From Halomonas sp. (lineage in GTDB: Bacteria; Pseudomonadota; Gammaproteobacteria; Pseudomonadales; Halomonadaceae), in contig SKVX01000410.1 in NCBI GenBank assembly GCA_007129225.1, positions 1 to 6,410 on the forward strand: DNA of 6,410 nt. The letters are read 5' to 3'. Of the stretch, positions 1 to 5,780 are shown one piece after another. The notes under the pieces are model-generated. The model saw nothing but the letters and a program-made list of their open reading frames with translations, ran no database searches and was not told the DNA's origin. The translations under genes and the position numbers were made by a program. How positions within the stretch are numbered: the stretch's first letter is position 1; the number at the start of each line of letters is the position of its first letter.

Positions 1-1
1 A

Positions 2-1162
2 CTAGCCTAGCAATGGCGGTGTCGCTCGCGCCAGCTCAACTTTCCGCCGCACGCAGCTCCCTGTCAACGCAAAGCCGATCAAACGTTCGTCTTGTGTCTC
101 GGCAAAGGCGGCCAGATCGCGACCTTCTCCTTCGATTCGCCAGCGTGCCGGTGGTCTCGCCGGCGGCATTGCCACGACCGGCAGCAACGGCGTCTTGACC
201 AGTATCGGCCAGGCTCCGTATACCACCGCAGAGGGCTCGCCGGTCAAGGTTCGCGCCAGCGCCTTGGCACTGGCCTGGAGCGGCTGAACGTACATGGCAT
301 TGACCCCATCGACGCAGGCCACGTCACCCAGGGCGTAGATCCCGGGTACCGACGCTTCCAGCCGACGATCCACCAGAATGCCTGCCGCAGCGGTCTCGAG
401 ACCGGCCGATGCGGCCAGCTCCGTTCTCGGCCGCAGCCCGGTGGCGACCAGCACCAGATCAGCCACCACCAAGCTGTCATCACTGAGCGTCAACCCGATG
501 TCGCTACCGACGCTTTCCAGGGCAGACAGGCTGCGCCCCAGCTGCAGCGTCATTCCGCCTTCGACGAAAGCGTCTCCCAGCGCACGCCCCAGCGGCTCCG
601 GCAGCAGCCGAGGCAGCGGCGCACTCTCCGGCGCTACCAGGGTGACCTCATGCCCTCCGGCGGTGAGGTCATTGGCGAATTCGCAGCCCACCAGCCCCGC
701 CCCGACGATGGCCACCCGGGCCCGACGGCCCAGGGCTACCAGCGCCGCGTGGAAATGGCGGTAGTCATCGAGATCGTTGATGGTGAAGACTCGCCCGGTC
801 AATGTTTCCGGCACGCTGAAGGGCACCAGAGGTGCCGCCCCGGTGGCCAGTACCAGCTCGCCCCAGGGTAGGCGCTCCTCACCGATGCACAGCGTGCGGG
901 CATCGATGTCGATGCCCTCCACCCGGGTATGGGTGCGCATCACCACACCCAGCTGATCGGCCACTTCGAGGGCAGTACGAGTGGCCAGCCGTGAGGGCAG
1001 CAAGCCCTTGGTAAAACCGGTGGATAGCAGCGGCTTGGCGTAGTCATCGCCGCTATCGGCGGTGACCAGGGTGATGGGGCGCGCCGTGTCCCGGGCACGC
1101 AGCTGCCGGGCCAGGCCCAGGCCCGCCATGCCGGAGCCGACAATGATAAGGGGAGCGGTCAT
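2..1162 (-). CDS. rubB: Rubredoxin-NAD(+) reductase (FAD-dependent)
   Basis: The product (386 aa) should be a soluble flavoprotein passing electrons from NADH through FAD to rubredoxin, which can feed alkane hydroxylases or oxygen and peroxide detoxification. Visible in the sequence: an N-terminal FAD Rossmann motif GSGMAG (residues 9-14), a second dinucleotide motif GAGLVG (154-159) for NADH, the segment YAKPLLSTGF (41-50) typical of rubredoxin reductases, and a C-terminal FAD-contact motif IYALGD (275-280). Length and many blocks (INDLDDY, GCEFANDL, GLRPRTELA) match my recollection of the Pseudomonas enzyme of about 384 aa. The ATG at 1162 is chosen because AAGGAG lies 4 bases upstream and the FAD motif follows directly. 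The frame stays open far upstream, antisense to ubiC, but that part has no family similarity. No rubredoxin gene is in the window. The gene is divergent from ubiC. An NADH-dependent reductase of another small ferredoxin is the main alternative. Confidence 0.9.
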   Translation of the reverse strand: MTAPLIIVGSGMAGLGLARQLRARDTARPITLVTADSGDDYAKPLLSTGFTKGLLPSRLATRTALEVADQLGVVMRTHTRVEGIDIDARTLCIGEERLPWGELVLATGAAPLVPFSVPETLTGRVFTINDLDDYRHFHAALVALGRRARVAIVGAGLVGCEFANDLTAGGHEVTLVAPESAPLPRLLPEPLGRALGDAFVEGGMTLQLGRSLSALESVGSDIGLTLSDDSLVVADLVLVATGLRPRTELAASAGLETAAAGILVDRRLEASVPGIYALGDVACVDGVNAMYVQPLQASAKALARTLTGEPSAVVYGAWPILVKTPLLPVVAMPPARPPARWRIEGEGRDLAAFAETQDERLIGFALTGSCVRRKVELARATPPLLG

Positions 1163-1231
1163 GAAACTCCTTGCCGTATCGCTGGGGCTGGCATGCGCCG
1201 GCCCGCTACAGGGAATCGCGTCAGAACCGCA

Positions 1232-1240
1232 TGTTACACT
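1232..1240 (+). promoter_or_regulatory. Probable extended -10 promoter of ubiC-ubiA
   Basis: TG, one base, then TACACT forms an extended -10 element (TGnTAnAnT type). No convincing -35 box lies 16-18 bases upstream, which is tolerated when the TG extension is present. Transcription would start near 1247, about 24 bases before the GTG start chosen for ubiC. It lies in the 108-base spacer shared with the divergent rubB. I found no equally good promoter for rubB on the opposite strand. Confidence 0.45.
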
Positions 1241-1260
1241 ATGCACCCCTCGATCGACCT

Positions 1261-1266
1261 GGAGAG
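1261..1266 (+). promoter_or_regulatory. Ribosome binding site deciding the ubiC start
   Basis: GGAGAG ends 4 bases before a GTG at 1271 in the ubiC frame. The in-frame ATGs further upstream (1193 and 1241) have no comparable site, and the ATG at 1241 lies at or before the predicted transcription start. This favours the GTG as the translation start. Confidence 0.55.
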
Positions 1267-1270
1267 CAAG

Positions 1271-1837
1271 GTGACCCGGAGATGTGCGGCGCGCCACAGC
1301 CACTTCCGCTTGACCCCGAGCACAGTAAGCTGGCGACCGCTGGCGGCTGCCCAACCCTTCATGAGCCCGGACTGGTGGGCCTGGGTCGCCTCGCGGGATT
1401 CCCTTACCAACCGCTTGATCGCAGCCGGGGGCGAGAAGGCCTTCCGCGTGCGCCTGCTCGACCAGCGCCAGGGCCGTCCACGCCCCGACGAGGCCAGCGC
1501 ACTGGGCCTGCCCAGGGGTCGCCTCGCCTGGCTGCGTGAAGTGGCACTCTGCCTGGACGAACGCCCCTGGGTGGTTGCCCGCTCGGTGGCGCCACTTGCC
1601 CAGCTGCGTGGTCAGCGCCTCGACCGGCTCGGGGAACGCTCGCTGGGCAGCTGGCTGTTCCGGCAGCCGGGCCTGGAGCGCAGCCCCATCGAGGTCACCG
1701 CCTCTCCGCCCCCTTTCCATTGCCAAGCCGGCCCCTGGGGCCGGCGCTCGGTATTTCGCCACGGTCGCTTTGCCGTTCTGGTGCAGGAGTTCTTTCTCGA
1801 CGCCATGGCGGATGAACTGGGGCTGCCTTCACGTTAG
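1271..1837 (+). CDS. ubiC: Chorismate--pyruvate lyase (4-hydroxybenzoate synthase)
   Basis: UbiC converts chorismate to 4-hydroxybenzoate and pyruvate in the cytoplasm, the entry step to ubiquinone. The 188-aa product (from GTG) shares the blocks of the E. coli enzyme (165 aa): a DWW...SRDSLTNRL segment near residues 34-49 (DWLL...EDSMTKRF in E. coli), WLREVALCLDERPW at 87-100, SLGSWLF at 124-130, and GPWGRRS at 154-160 followed by LVQEFFL at 170-176. Arg89 of WLRE and Glu173 of QEFF correspond to the conserved active-site Arg and Glu of the family. The start is ambiguous: an in-frame ATG at 1241 would add 10 residues, but the -10 element at 1235-1240 and the GGAGAG site favour GTG 1271. The gene is followed after 29 bases by ubiA, so the two probably form an operon. 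Extra length is an N-terminal extension of about 10 residues and a short C-terminal tail. Confidence 0.9.
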   Translation: MTRRCAARHSHFRLTPSTVSWRPLAAAQPFMSPDWWAWVASRDSLTNRLIAAGGEKAFRVRLLDQRQGRPRPDEASALGLPRGRLAWLREVALCLDERPWVVARSVAPLAQLRGQRLDRLGERSLGSWLFRQPGLERSPIEVTASPPPFHCQAGPWGRRSVFRHGRFAVLVQEFFLDAMADELGLPSR

Positions 1838-1866
1838 GATGAGCGCCATCGATTGAGGAGGCTCCG

Positions 1867-2760
1867 ATGGACCGATCCCTGCTGCATCCCACCGGCCTGG
1901 CCCGCGTACCCGATTTCCTGCACCTGATGCGCCTGGACCGTCCCATCGGGACCTGGCTGCTGATGTGGCCCACCCTCTGGGCGCTGTGGGTAGCCGCCGA
2001 GGGCATTCCCGGGCGCAATGTGCTGCTCATCTTCATCGCCGGCGTCTACCTGATGCGGGCGGCCGGCTGCGTGGTCAACGACTACGCCGACCGCCACTTC
2101 GATGGCCACGTCAAGCGGACGAAGAACCGCCCCCTGGCCACCGGCCGCATCAGCGAGGGCGAGGCCCGGGTGTTGTTCCTGGTGCTGGTCGTGGCGGCCT
2201 TCGTACTGGTGCTGTTCACCAACCTGTTCACGGTGATGCTGTCTCTGGTCGGGGTGGTGCTGGCCTTCATCTACCCGTTCATGAAGCGCTACACCCACCT
2301 GCCCCAGCTGTTCCTCGGGGCCGCCTTCTCCTGGGCGATTCCCATGGCCTTCGGTGCCGTGCTGGGCCACGTGCCGGTGGAGGCCTGGCTGCTGTTCTGT
2401 GCCAACGTAGCCTGGACCGTGGCCTACGATACCGAGTACGCCATGGTCGACCGCGACGACGACCTGCGCATCGGCATCAAGTCCACCGCCGTGCTGTTCG
2501 GCCGCGCCGACCGCCTGATGATTGGCCTGCTCCAGGGGACCACCCTGGCACTGCTGGCCTGGGCCGGCCTGCGCCTGGGGCTAGGCGCCTTCTTCTGGCT
2601 GGGGCTCGCCGCCATGGGGGCCACTTTCGTGCATCAGCAAACCCTGATTCGCACCCGGGACCGGGACCGCTGCTTCCAGGCGTTCCTCAACAACCACTGG
2701 TCGGGCCTGCTGGTCTTTGCCGGCATCGCGCTCAGCCTCTGGCCAGCCGTGAACGGCTGA
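1867..2760 (+). CDS. ubiA: 4-hydroxybenzoate polyprenyltransferase
   Basis: UbiA is an inner-membrane, Mg-dependent prenyltransferase that attaches the polyprenyl tail to 4-hydroxybenzoate made by UbiC. Both Asp-rich motifs are intact: N71-D72-x2-D75-x3-D79 followed by KRTKNRPLATG (83-93), and Y187-D188-x2-Y191-x3-D195-R-D-D-D (to 199) followed by GIKSTAVLFG (203-212). The product is 297 aa, close to the usual 290 or so, with hydrophobic segments consistent with about eight or nine membrane helices (for example near 28-45, 50-68, 102-120, 122-138, 150-168, 173-188, 216-236, 240-256 and 278-293). GAGGAG at 1855-1860 lies 6 bases before the ATG. It is the second gene of the ubiC-ubiA unit, with no promoter seen in the 29-base gap. 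In Pseudomonas this pair is near phoBR; here a transaminase follows instead. Confidence 0.96.
   Translation: MDRSLLHPTGLARVPDFLHLMRLDRPIGTWLLMWPTLWALWVAAEGIPGRNVLLIFIAGVYLMRAAGCVVNDYADRHFDGHVKRTKNRPLATGRISEGEARVLFLVLVVAAFVLVLFTNLFTVMLSLVGVVLAFIYPFMKRYTHLPQLFLGAAFSWAIPMAFGAVLGHVPVEAWLLFCANVAWTVAYDTEYAMVDRDDDLRIGIKSTAVLFGRADRLMIGLLQGTTLALLAWAGLRLGLGAFFWLGLAAMGATFVHQQTLIRTRDRDRCFQAFLNNHWSGLLVFAGIALSLWPAVNG
2744..2759 (+). terminator. Short hairpin overlapping the ubiA stop codon
   Basis: CAGCCGT and ACGGCTG flank the dinucleotide GA, giving a 6-7 bp stem that covers the last codons and stop of ubiA. No T-run follows, so it is not a classical intrinsic terminator. It could stabilise the 3' end or be incidental. 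No better terminator was seen before the transaminase promoter. Confidence 0.2.
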
Positions 2761-2790
2761 GCCTCACACGACGGGCACGCCATTCACGTA

Positions 2791-2820
2791 TTACGAGGCT
2801 GACGTTAACGATAGTATAGT
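2791..2820 (+). promoter_or_regulatory. Probable sigma-70 promoter of the transaminase gene
   Basis: TATAGT at 2815-2820 is a good -10 box (5 of 6 to TATAAT). TTACGA at 2791-2796 is a weak -35 box (3 of 6) at 18-bp spacing. The region is markedly AT-rich against its high-GC surroundings. Transcription would begin around 2827, about 77 bases before the ATG of the transaminase. Confidence 0.45.
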
Positions 2821-2834
2821 TTGATTTTACAAAC
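2819..2834. promoter_or_regulatory. Operator-like inverted repeat GTTTG-N6-CAAAC
   Basis: Two 5-base arms separated by ATTTTA form a perfect dyad that touches the end of the -10 box and covers the predicted transcription start. This is a typical place for a repressor to bind. No regulator gene is present in the window, so the protein that might bind it is unknown. Confidence 0.3.
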
Positions 2835-2903
2835 CTTTCGTTCGGTCCATGCTGTCTGCACAACGCGGTGAACAACACCCGACAGGCAGCAGAGGACAGG
2901 ACC

Positions 2904-4274
2904 ATGTACCAGGTCGATACCCACCAGGCCACAACGTCACCCGCCGGCCGTGAAGCGGTAGCGGAGCACCCGGGGCTCAACCGGCACCTGTGGATGCCGT
3001 TCAGCTCCAATCGCGACTTCCACGCCAATCCGCGCATGATCACCGCCGCCGAAGGGCGCTACTACATCGACGATCGGGGTCGGCGACTGTTCGATTCGCT
3101 GTCGGGCCTCTGGACCAGCGGTGCAGGACACAACCGGGTGGAGATCCAGCAGGCAGTGAGCCGCCAGCTGGGCAGCCTGGACTTCGCGCCGGGCTTCCAG
3201 GTCGCCCACCCGCTGGCCTTCGAACTCGCCGAGAAGGTGGCAAGCCTAACCCCTGCCGGCCTCGACCACGTCTTCTTCACCAACTCCGGCTCCGACGCCG
3301 CCGATACCGCGGTGAAGATGGCCAAGGCCTACTGGCGGCTCAAGGGGCGCCCGGAGAAGACCCGGTTGATCGGCCGTGCCAAGGGCTACCACGGCGTCAA
3401 CGTCGGCGGCACCAGCCTCGGCGGGATCGGCGGCAACCGCAAGCACTACGGGCAGCTGCTCGACGTGACCCACCTGCCCCATACCCTGCAGCCCCACCTC
3501 GCCTTCACCCGTGGCCAGGCCGAGAGCGGCGCCGAGCTCGCCGATGCCCTGCTCGACCAGATCGCCCTGCACGACGCCTCCAACATCGCGGCAGTCCTCG
3601 TCGAGCCCATGTCGGGCTCCGGCGGCGTTATCGTGCCGCCGAAGGGCTATCTCGAACGACTCCGCGAGATCTGCAGCGCCCACGATATCCTGCTCATCTT
3701 CGACGAGGTGATCACCGCCTTCGGCCGCAGCGGTGCGACCACCGGTGCCGAGGCCTTCGGCGTGACGCCGGACATGATGAATATCGCCAAGCAGCTCACC
3801 AACGGTGCGGTGCCCATGGGCGCGGTGATCGCCTCCGGCGAGATCTTCGATACCTTCATGCACGCCGGCGGACCCGAGCACGCCATCGAATTTCCCCATG
3901 GCTACACCTATAGCGCCCACCCGGTGGCCTGTGCCGCCGCCCTGGCTTCCCTCGACCTGCTCGAGCGGGAGGACTTCCCCGGCCAGGTTCGCGCCATTGC
4001 CCCGGTATTCGAGGAGAAGCTGCACACCCTCAAGGGGCGACCCCACGTGGTGGATATCCGCAACCACGGCCTGGCCGGGGCGATCCAGCTCGCCCCCCGA
4101 GGCGGCGACCCCACCGTGCGACCTCGCGATGCCCACCTGGCGCTCTGGGAAGCGGGGTTCTATGTGCGCTACGGCGGCGACACCCTGCAGTTCGGCCCAC
4201 CTTTCGGCTCCACGGAAGTGGAGTTGGAGCGGCTCTTCGACGCCGTGGCCTCGACCCTCGACTCCCTGACGTGA
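2904..4274 (+). CDS. bauA: Beta-alanine (omega-amino acid)--pyruvate transaminase
   Basis: This class III, fold-type I PLP enzyme of 456 aa is expected to move the amino group of beta-alanine or other omega-amines to pyruvate, giving malonate semialdehyde and alanine in the cytoplasm. It matches the P. putida/P. aeruginosa omega-amino acid:pyruvate aminotransferase as I recall it, in blocks spread over the whole length: HLWMPFSSNRDF (28-39), DSLSGLWTSGAGH (64-76), GYHGVNVGGTSLGGIGGNRK (161-180), VEPMSGSGGV (233-242), GYTYSAHPVACAA (333-345). Catalytic features: Asp268 in IFDEVITAFGR for the PLP ring nitrogen, Lys296 in NIAKQLTNGAVPMG as the Schiff-base lysine, and Arg422 in FYVRYGGDTLQFGP, equivalent to the Arg that binds the substrate carboxylate. 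The ATG at 2904 has GAGGA 7 bases upstream; an in-frame GTG at 2868 would add 12 unconserved residues. The usual mmsA-type semialdehyde dehydrogenase is not adjacent. Substrate preference among omega-amines cannot be settled from sequence; a taurine transaminase is less likely. Confidence 0.92.
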   Translation: MYQVDTHQATTSPAGREAVAEHPGLNRHLWMPFSSNRDFHANPRMITAAEGRYYIDDRGRRLFDSLSGLWTSGAGHNRVEIQQAVSRQLGSLDFAPGFQVAHPLAFELAEKVASLTPAGLDHVFFTNSGSDAADTAVKMAKAYWRLKGRPEKTRLIGRAKGYHGVNVGGTSLGGIGGNRKHYGQLLDVTHLPHTLQPHLAFTRGQAESGAELADALLDQIALHDASNIAAVLVEPMSGSGGVIVPPKGYLERLREICSAHDILLIFDEVITAFGRSGATTGAEAFGVTPDMMNIAKQLTNGAVPMGAVIASGEIFDTFMHAGGPEHAIEFPHGYTYSAHPVACAAALASLDLLEREDFPGQVRAIAPVFEEKLHTLKGRPHVVDIRNHGLAGAIQLAPRGGDPTVRPRDAHLALWEAGFYVRYGGDTLQFGPPFGSTEVELERLFDAVASTLDSLT

Positions 4275-4305
4275 AGCATAGCGACAAGGAACGCTAGCCA
4301 GCGCA

Positions 4306-4797
4306 TCATTCGAGATGCCGATGCAGCAGCTCCCCGGCATCGGCACGGCCATCCTGGGCTCTCATGACCTGCACATGGATGTCGATCTCCCCACGCTCGG
4401 CAAATGTCAGGGTCATGGGGAAGCTGTCCCCCTCACGCAGCGGCGCGACAAGGTCCAGCAGCATCAGGTGATACCCGCCGCCCGGGCGCATGGTCAGAAG
4501 GGTGCTGGCGGGCACTTCGATCTCCTCCACCGGAAACATCTGCATCGCGCTACCGTCCATGGCCATGTCATGAAGCTCGACGGTCTCGCTGGCCGGGGTA
4601 CTCGCCCCTACCAGAACGTCGGGCTCGTCGCCGGCGATGGATATATCCACATAGGCGGCAGCATGATCGACGCTGGGTGGAGAGGGCGTGGCGAAGGGGT
4701 GGGTAATCAACAGATCATCCAGCCGATACTCCTGCGCGATGGCCGGGACGGCCATCGACAGAGCGGCAGCCAGCATCAGCAAAGACTTGAAGCGCAT
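4306..4797 (-). CDS. Periplasmic copper chaperone, PCu(A)C family
   Basis: The 163-aa product begins with a signal peptide: MRFK, a hydrophobic stretch at residues 5-17 and a probable cleavage after AIA or AIAQ (19-22). The mature part is the cupredoxin-like PCu(A)C domain (formerly DUF461) that carries Cu(I) in the periplasm, in known cases for cytochrome c oxidase assembly. The ligand pattern is visible: His76 and Met78 (HDM), Met87, and His110-x-Met112 in GYHLMLLDL (108-116). Spacing is H-X10-M-X22-H-X-M; the family is usually described with X21, and the extra residue appears to be one Gly in PGGGYH. LREGDSFPMTLTF (120-132) is also typical. The ATG at 4797 is set by the signal peptide and AAGGA 7 bases upstream. 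The frame is open further upstream into cysZ, but without similarity. It follows cysZ after 77 bases, possibly co-transcribed, and converges with the transaminase. No oxidase-assembly or copper-export gene is in view. Confidence 0.88.
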   Translation of the reverse strand: MRFKSLLMLAAALSMAVPAIAQEYRLDDLLITHPFATPSPPSVDHAAAYVDISIAGDEPDVLVGASTPASETVELHDMAMDGSAMQMFPVEEIEVPASTLLTMRPGGGYHLMLLDLVAPLREGDSFPMTLTFAERGEIDIHVQVMRAQDGRADAGELLHRHLE

Positions 4798-4834
4798 GAT
4801 GGAATCCTTGTGCAGCTTGTGAAGACACTCAGAC

Positions 4835-4846
4835 ACCCTTAAGGGT
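4835..4846. promoter_or_regulatory. Perfect 12-bp palindrome ACCCTTAAGGGT upstream of the copper chaperone
   Basis: The palindrome lies 38 bases upstream of the chaperone ATG, in the 77-base gap after cysZ. Read on the minus strand it is TACCC-TTAA-GGGT, which recalls the TACCC...GGGTA layout of operators bound by CsoR-type copper repressors. That resemblance is an inference from memory. No clear sigma-70 promoter was seen in this gap. Confidence 0.25.
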
Positions 4847-4874
4847 AGCAGCTCCCTGACACCCCCTGCCCGGG

Positions 4875-5597
4875 TCAGGAGGCGGGCATGCCCCGATAGT
4901 GGCCATCCCACATCAGTACCGCACCCGCCACGGCGCCGGGAAGCAGGAAGAGATTGGCCAGCGGGATCCAGGTGATCAGCGTTACCCAGGCCCCGTAACT
5001 CAAAGTTGGCCAACGGCGTGACGCCAGGCGACGCCGCATGTCGGCGAAGCTGACCTTGTTGTTGTCCATGGGGTAGTCGAGATAGGTGATGGCCATGATC
5101 CAGGCGGAGAACAGGAGCCAGAGCAGCGGGGCGATCAGATTGACGGCGGGAATCCAGCTGATCGCGAACAGCAGCGCCACCCTGGGGAGGATATAGCCGA
5201 GCTTGACCAGTTCACGGCCCAGCGCATCCACCGCCGTCCTGGCCAGGCCCCGATCGTCCAGCGGTGGTCTCCCGGTGGCCACTACCTCTACCTTGGCGGC
5301 CAGGAAGCCGTAGAAGGGCGCGGCAATCAGGTGCGTCACCAGGGTGAATGTGAAAAACACCACCAGCACCAGGCTGAGCACGAACAGTGGCCAGATCAGC
5401 CAGGAGAGCCACTCCAGCCAGCCCGGCACCATGGCCATCCAGCCGTCGAGCCAGCGACCGAAATGAGCGACCACGTAGTTCAGCATCAGGCTGTAGACCA
5501 CCAGGTTGATCCCAATGGGCACGAAAACGTAACGGCGCATGCCCGGTGAGTAGGCCAGCCGAGTACCACGGACCAGGGCCGTGAAGGCATCCAGCAT
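4875..5597 (-). CDS. cysZ: Sulfate transporter CysZ (EI24/CysZ family)
   Basis: CysZ is an inner-membrane protein that mediates sulfate uptake for cysteine synthesis. The 240-aa product is close in size to the E. coli protein (about 253). It has hydrophobic segments at roughly 24-45, 64-92, 135-172 (with Pro150 breaking it into a hairpin) and 203-231. The family signature YLDYPMDNNKVSF (172-184; YCDYPMDNHKV in E. coli) is present, as are the N-terminal LAYSPGMRRYVFVPIGIN segment (14-31) and IAAPFYGFLAAKVE (91-104). GAGGAA at 5608-5603 lies 5 bases before the ATG. It is divergent from the thioesterase gene (183-base spacer) and upstream of the copper chaperone on the same strand. In E. coli cysZ is next to cysK; no other cysteine-synthesis gene is visible here, so the context adds little to the assignment. 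Confidence 0.93.
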   Translation of the reverse strand: MLDAFTALVRGTRLAYSPGMRRYVFVPIGINLVVYSLMLNYVVAHFGRWLDGWMAMVPGWLEWLSWLIWPLFVLSLVLVVFFTFTLVTHLIAAPFYGFLAAKVEVVATGRPPLDDRGLARTAVDALGRELVKLGYILPRVALLFAISWIPAVNLIAPLLWLLFSAWIMAITYLDYPMDNNKVSFADMRRRLASRRWPTLSYGAWVTLITWIPLANLFLLPGAVAGAVLMWDGHYRGMPAS

Positions 5598-5655
5598 GGT
5601 GTTTCCTCATGGCGAGAGGGTGGTGGTGGCAAGCGAGCCCGGGTGACAGGTTGTC

Positions 5656-5682
5656 GCAAGGCTGGAGCAAGGGGGACCTTGC
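5656..5682. repeat. GCAAGG half-sites: one direct and one inverted copy
   Basis: GCAAGG occurs at 5656-5661 and again at 5667-5672, an 11-bp step (about one helix turn). The inverse CCTTGC is at 5677-5682, giving a perfect 6-4-6 inverted repeat at 5667-5682. The cluster ends 2 bases before the TATAAG box at 5685-5690, so it overlaps the spacer and -35 position of the likely thioesterase promoter. This looks like an operator, but a chance hairpin is possible. Confidence 0.35.
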
Positions 5683-5690
5683 CGTATAAG
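5662..5690 (+). promoter_or_regulatory. Possible promoter of the thioesterase gene
   Basis: TATAAG at 5685-5690 is a good -10 box (5 of 6). The -35 position at 17-bp spacing is CTGGAG, a poor match, so activation by a regulator would be expected if this is the promoter. TATCAT at 5718-5723 is a second -10-like box, also without a matching -35. The leader from the first box to the ATG would be about 85 bases. Confidence 0.3.
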
Positions 5691-5703
5691 ATGGCGCACA
5701 GGC

Positions 5704-5715
5704 GCGCTGCAGCGC
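5704..5715. repeat. Perfect 12-bp palindrome GCGCTGCAGCGC in the thioesterase leader
   Basis: This GC-rich palindrome lies downstream of the TATAAG box and 65 bases before the ATG of the thioesterase. It could bind a dimeric protein or be incidental in this GC-rich genome. It cannot form a good hairpin, because no loop remains between the arms. Confidence 0.25.
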
Positions 5716-5780
5716 AATATCATTCAGCTCGTTTTACCCCCGTACCGACCACTGACAACAACAAGCCGAGCAGACGAACC

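Noticed and set aside
92..871. A 259-codon plus-strand frame opposite rubB.
   Set aside because: It is antisense to a clear flavoprotein gene and Gln/Arg/His-rich, with no motif.
1163..1762. The rubB frame stays open about 600 bases upstream of its ATG, with other in-frame starts.
   Set aside because: This part is antisense to ubiC, has low-complexity Ala/Gly/Arg/Gln-rich composition and no family similarity. A good Shine-Dalgarno and the FAD motif fix the start at 1162.
1965..2819. A 284-codon plus-strand frame overlapping ubiA.
   Set aside because: It is a shifted-frame shadow of ubiA, rich in Arg, Pro and Gly, while the ubiA frame has both catalytic Asp motifs intact.
2990..3913. A 307-codon plus-strand frame inside the transaminase.
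   Set aside because: It is Arg/Pro/Gln-rich, as expected for a shifted frame of GC-rich coding DNA, and lies wholly inside the true gene.
4279..4296. TAGCG-N8-CGCTA inverted repeat between the convergent transaminase and chaperone genes.
   Set aside because: The arms are only 5 bp, the loop is 8 bases and there is no T-run on either strand. It is not convincing as a terminator.
3246..4352. A 368-codon open frame on the minus strand opposite the transaminase.
   Set aside because: It is antisense to a strongly supported gene and reads as a Gly/Val/Ala/His-rich shadow of high-GC codons. It has no recognisable domain.
4855..4879. CCTGAC-N13-GTCAGG inverted repeat at the end of cysZ.
   Set aside because: The stem is short, the loop is long, one arm overlaps the stop codon and no T-run follows, so it was not called a terminator.
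4798..5013. Upstream extension of the copper chaperone frame by 72 codons into cysZ.
   Set aside because: The signal peptide and Shine-Dalgarno mark the start at 4797. The extension overlaps the 3' end of cysZ in another frame.
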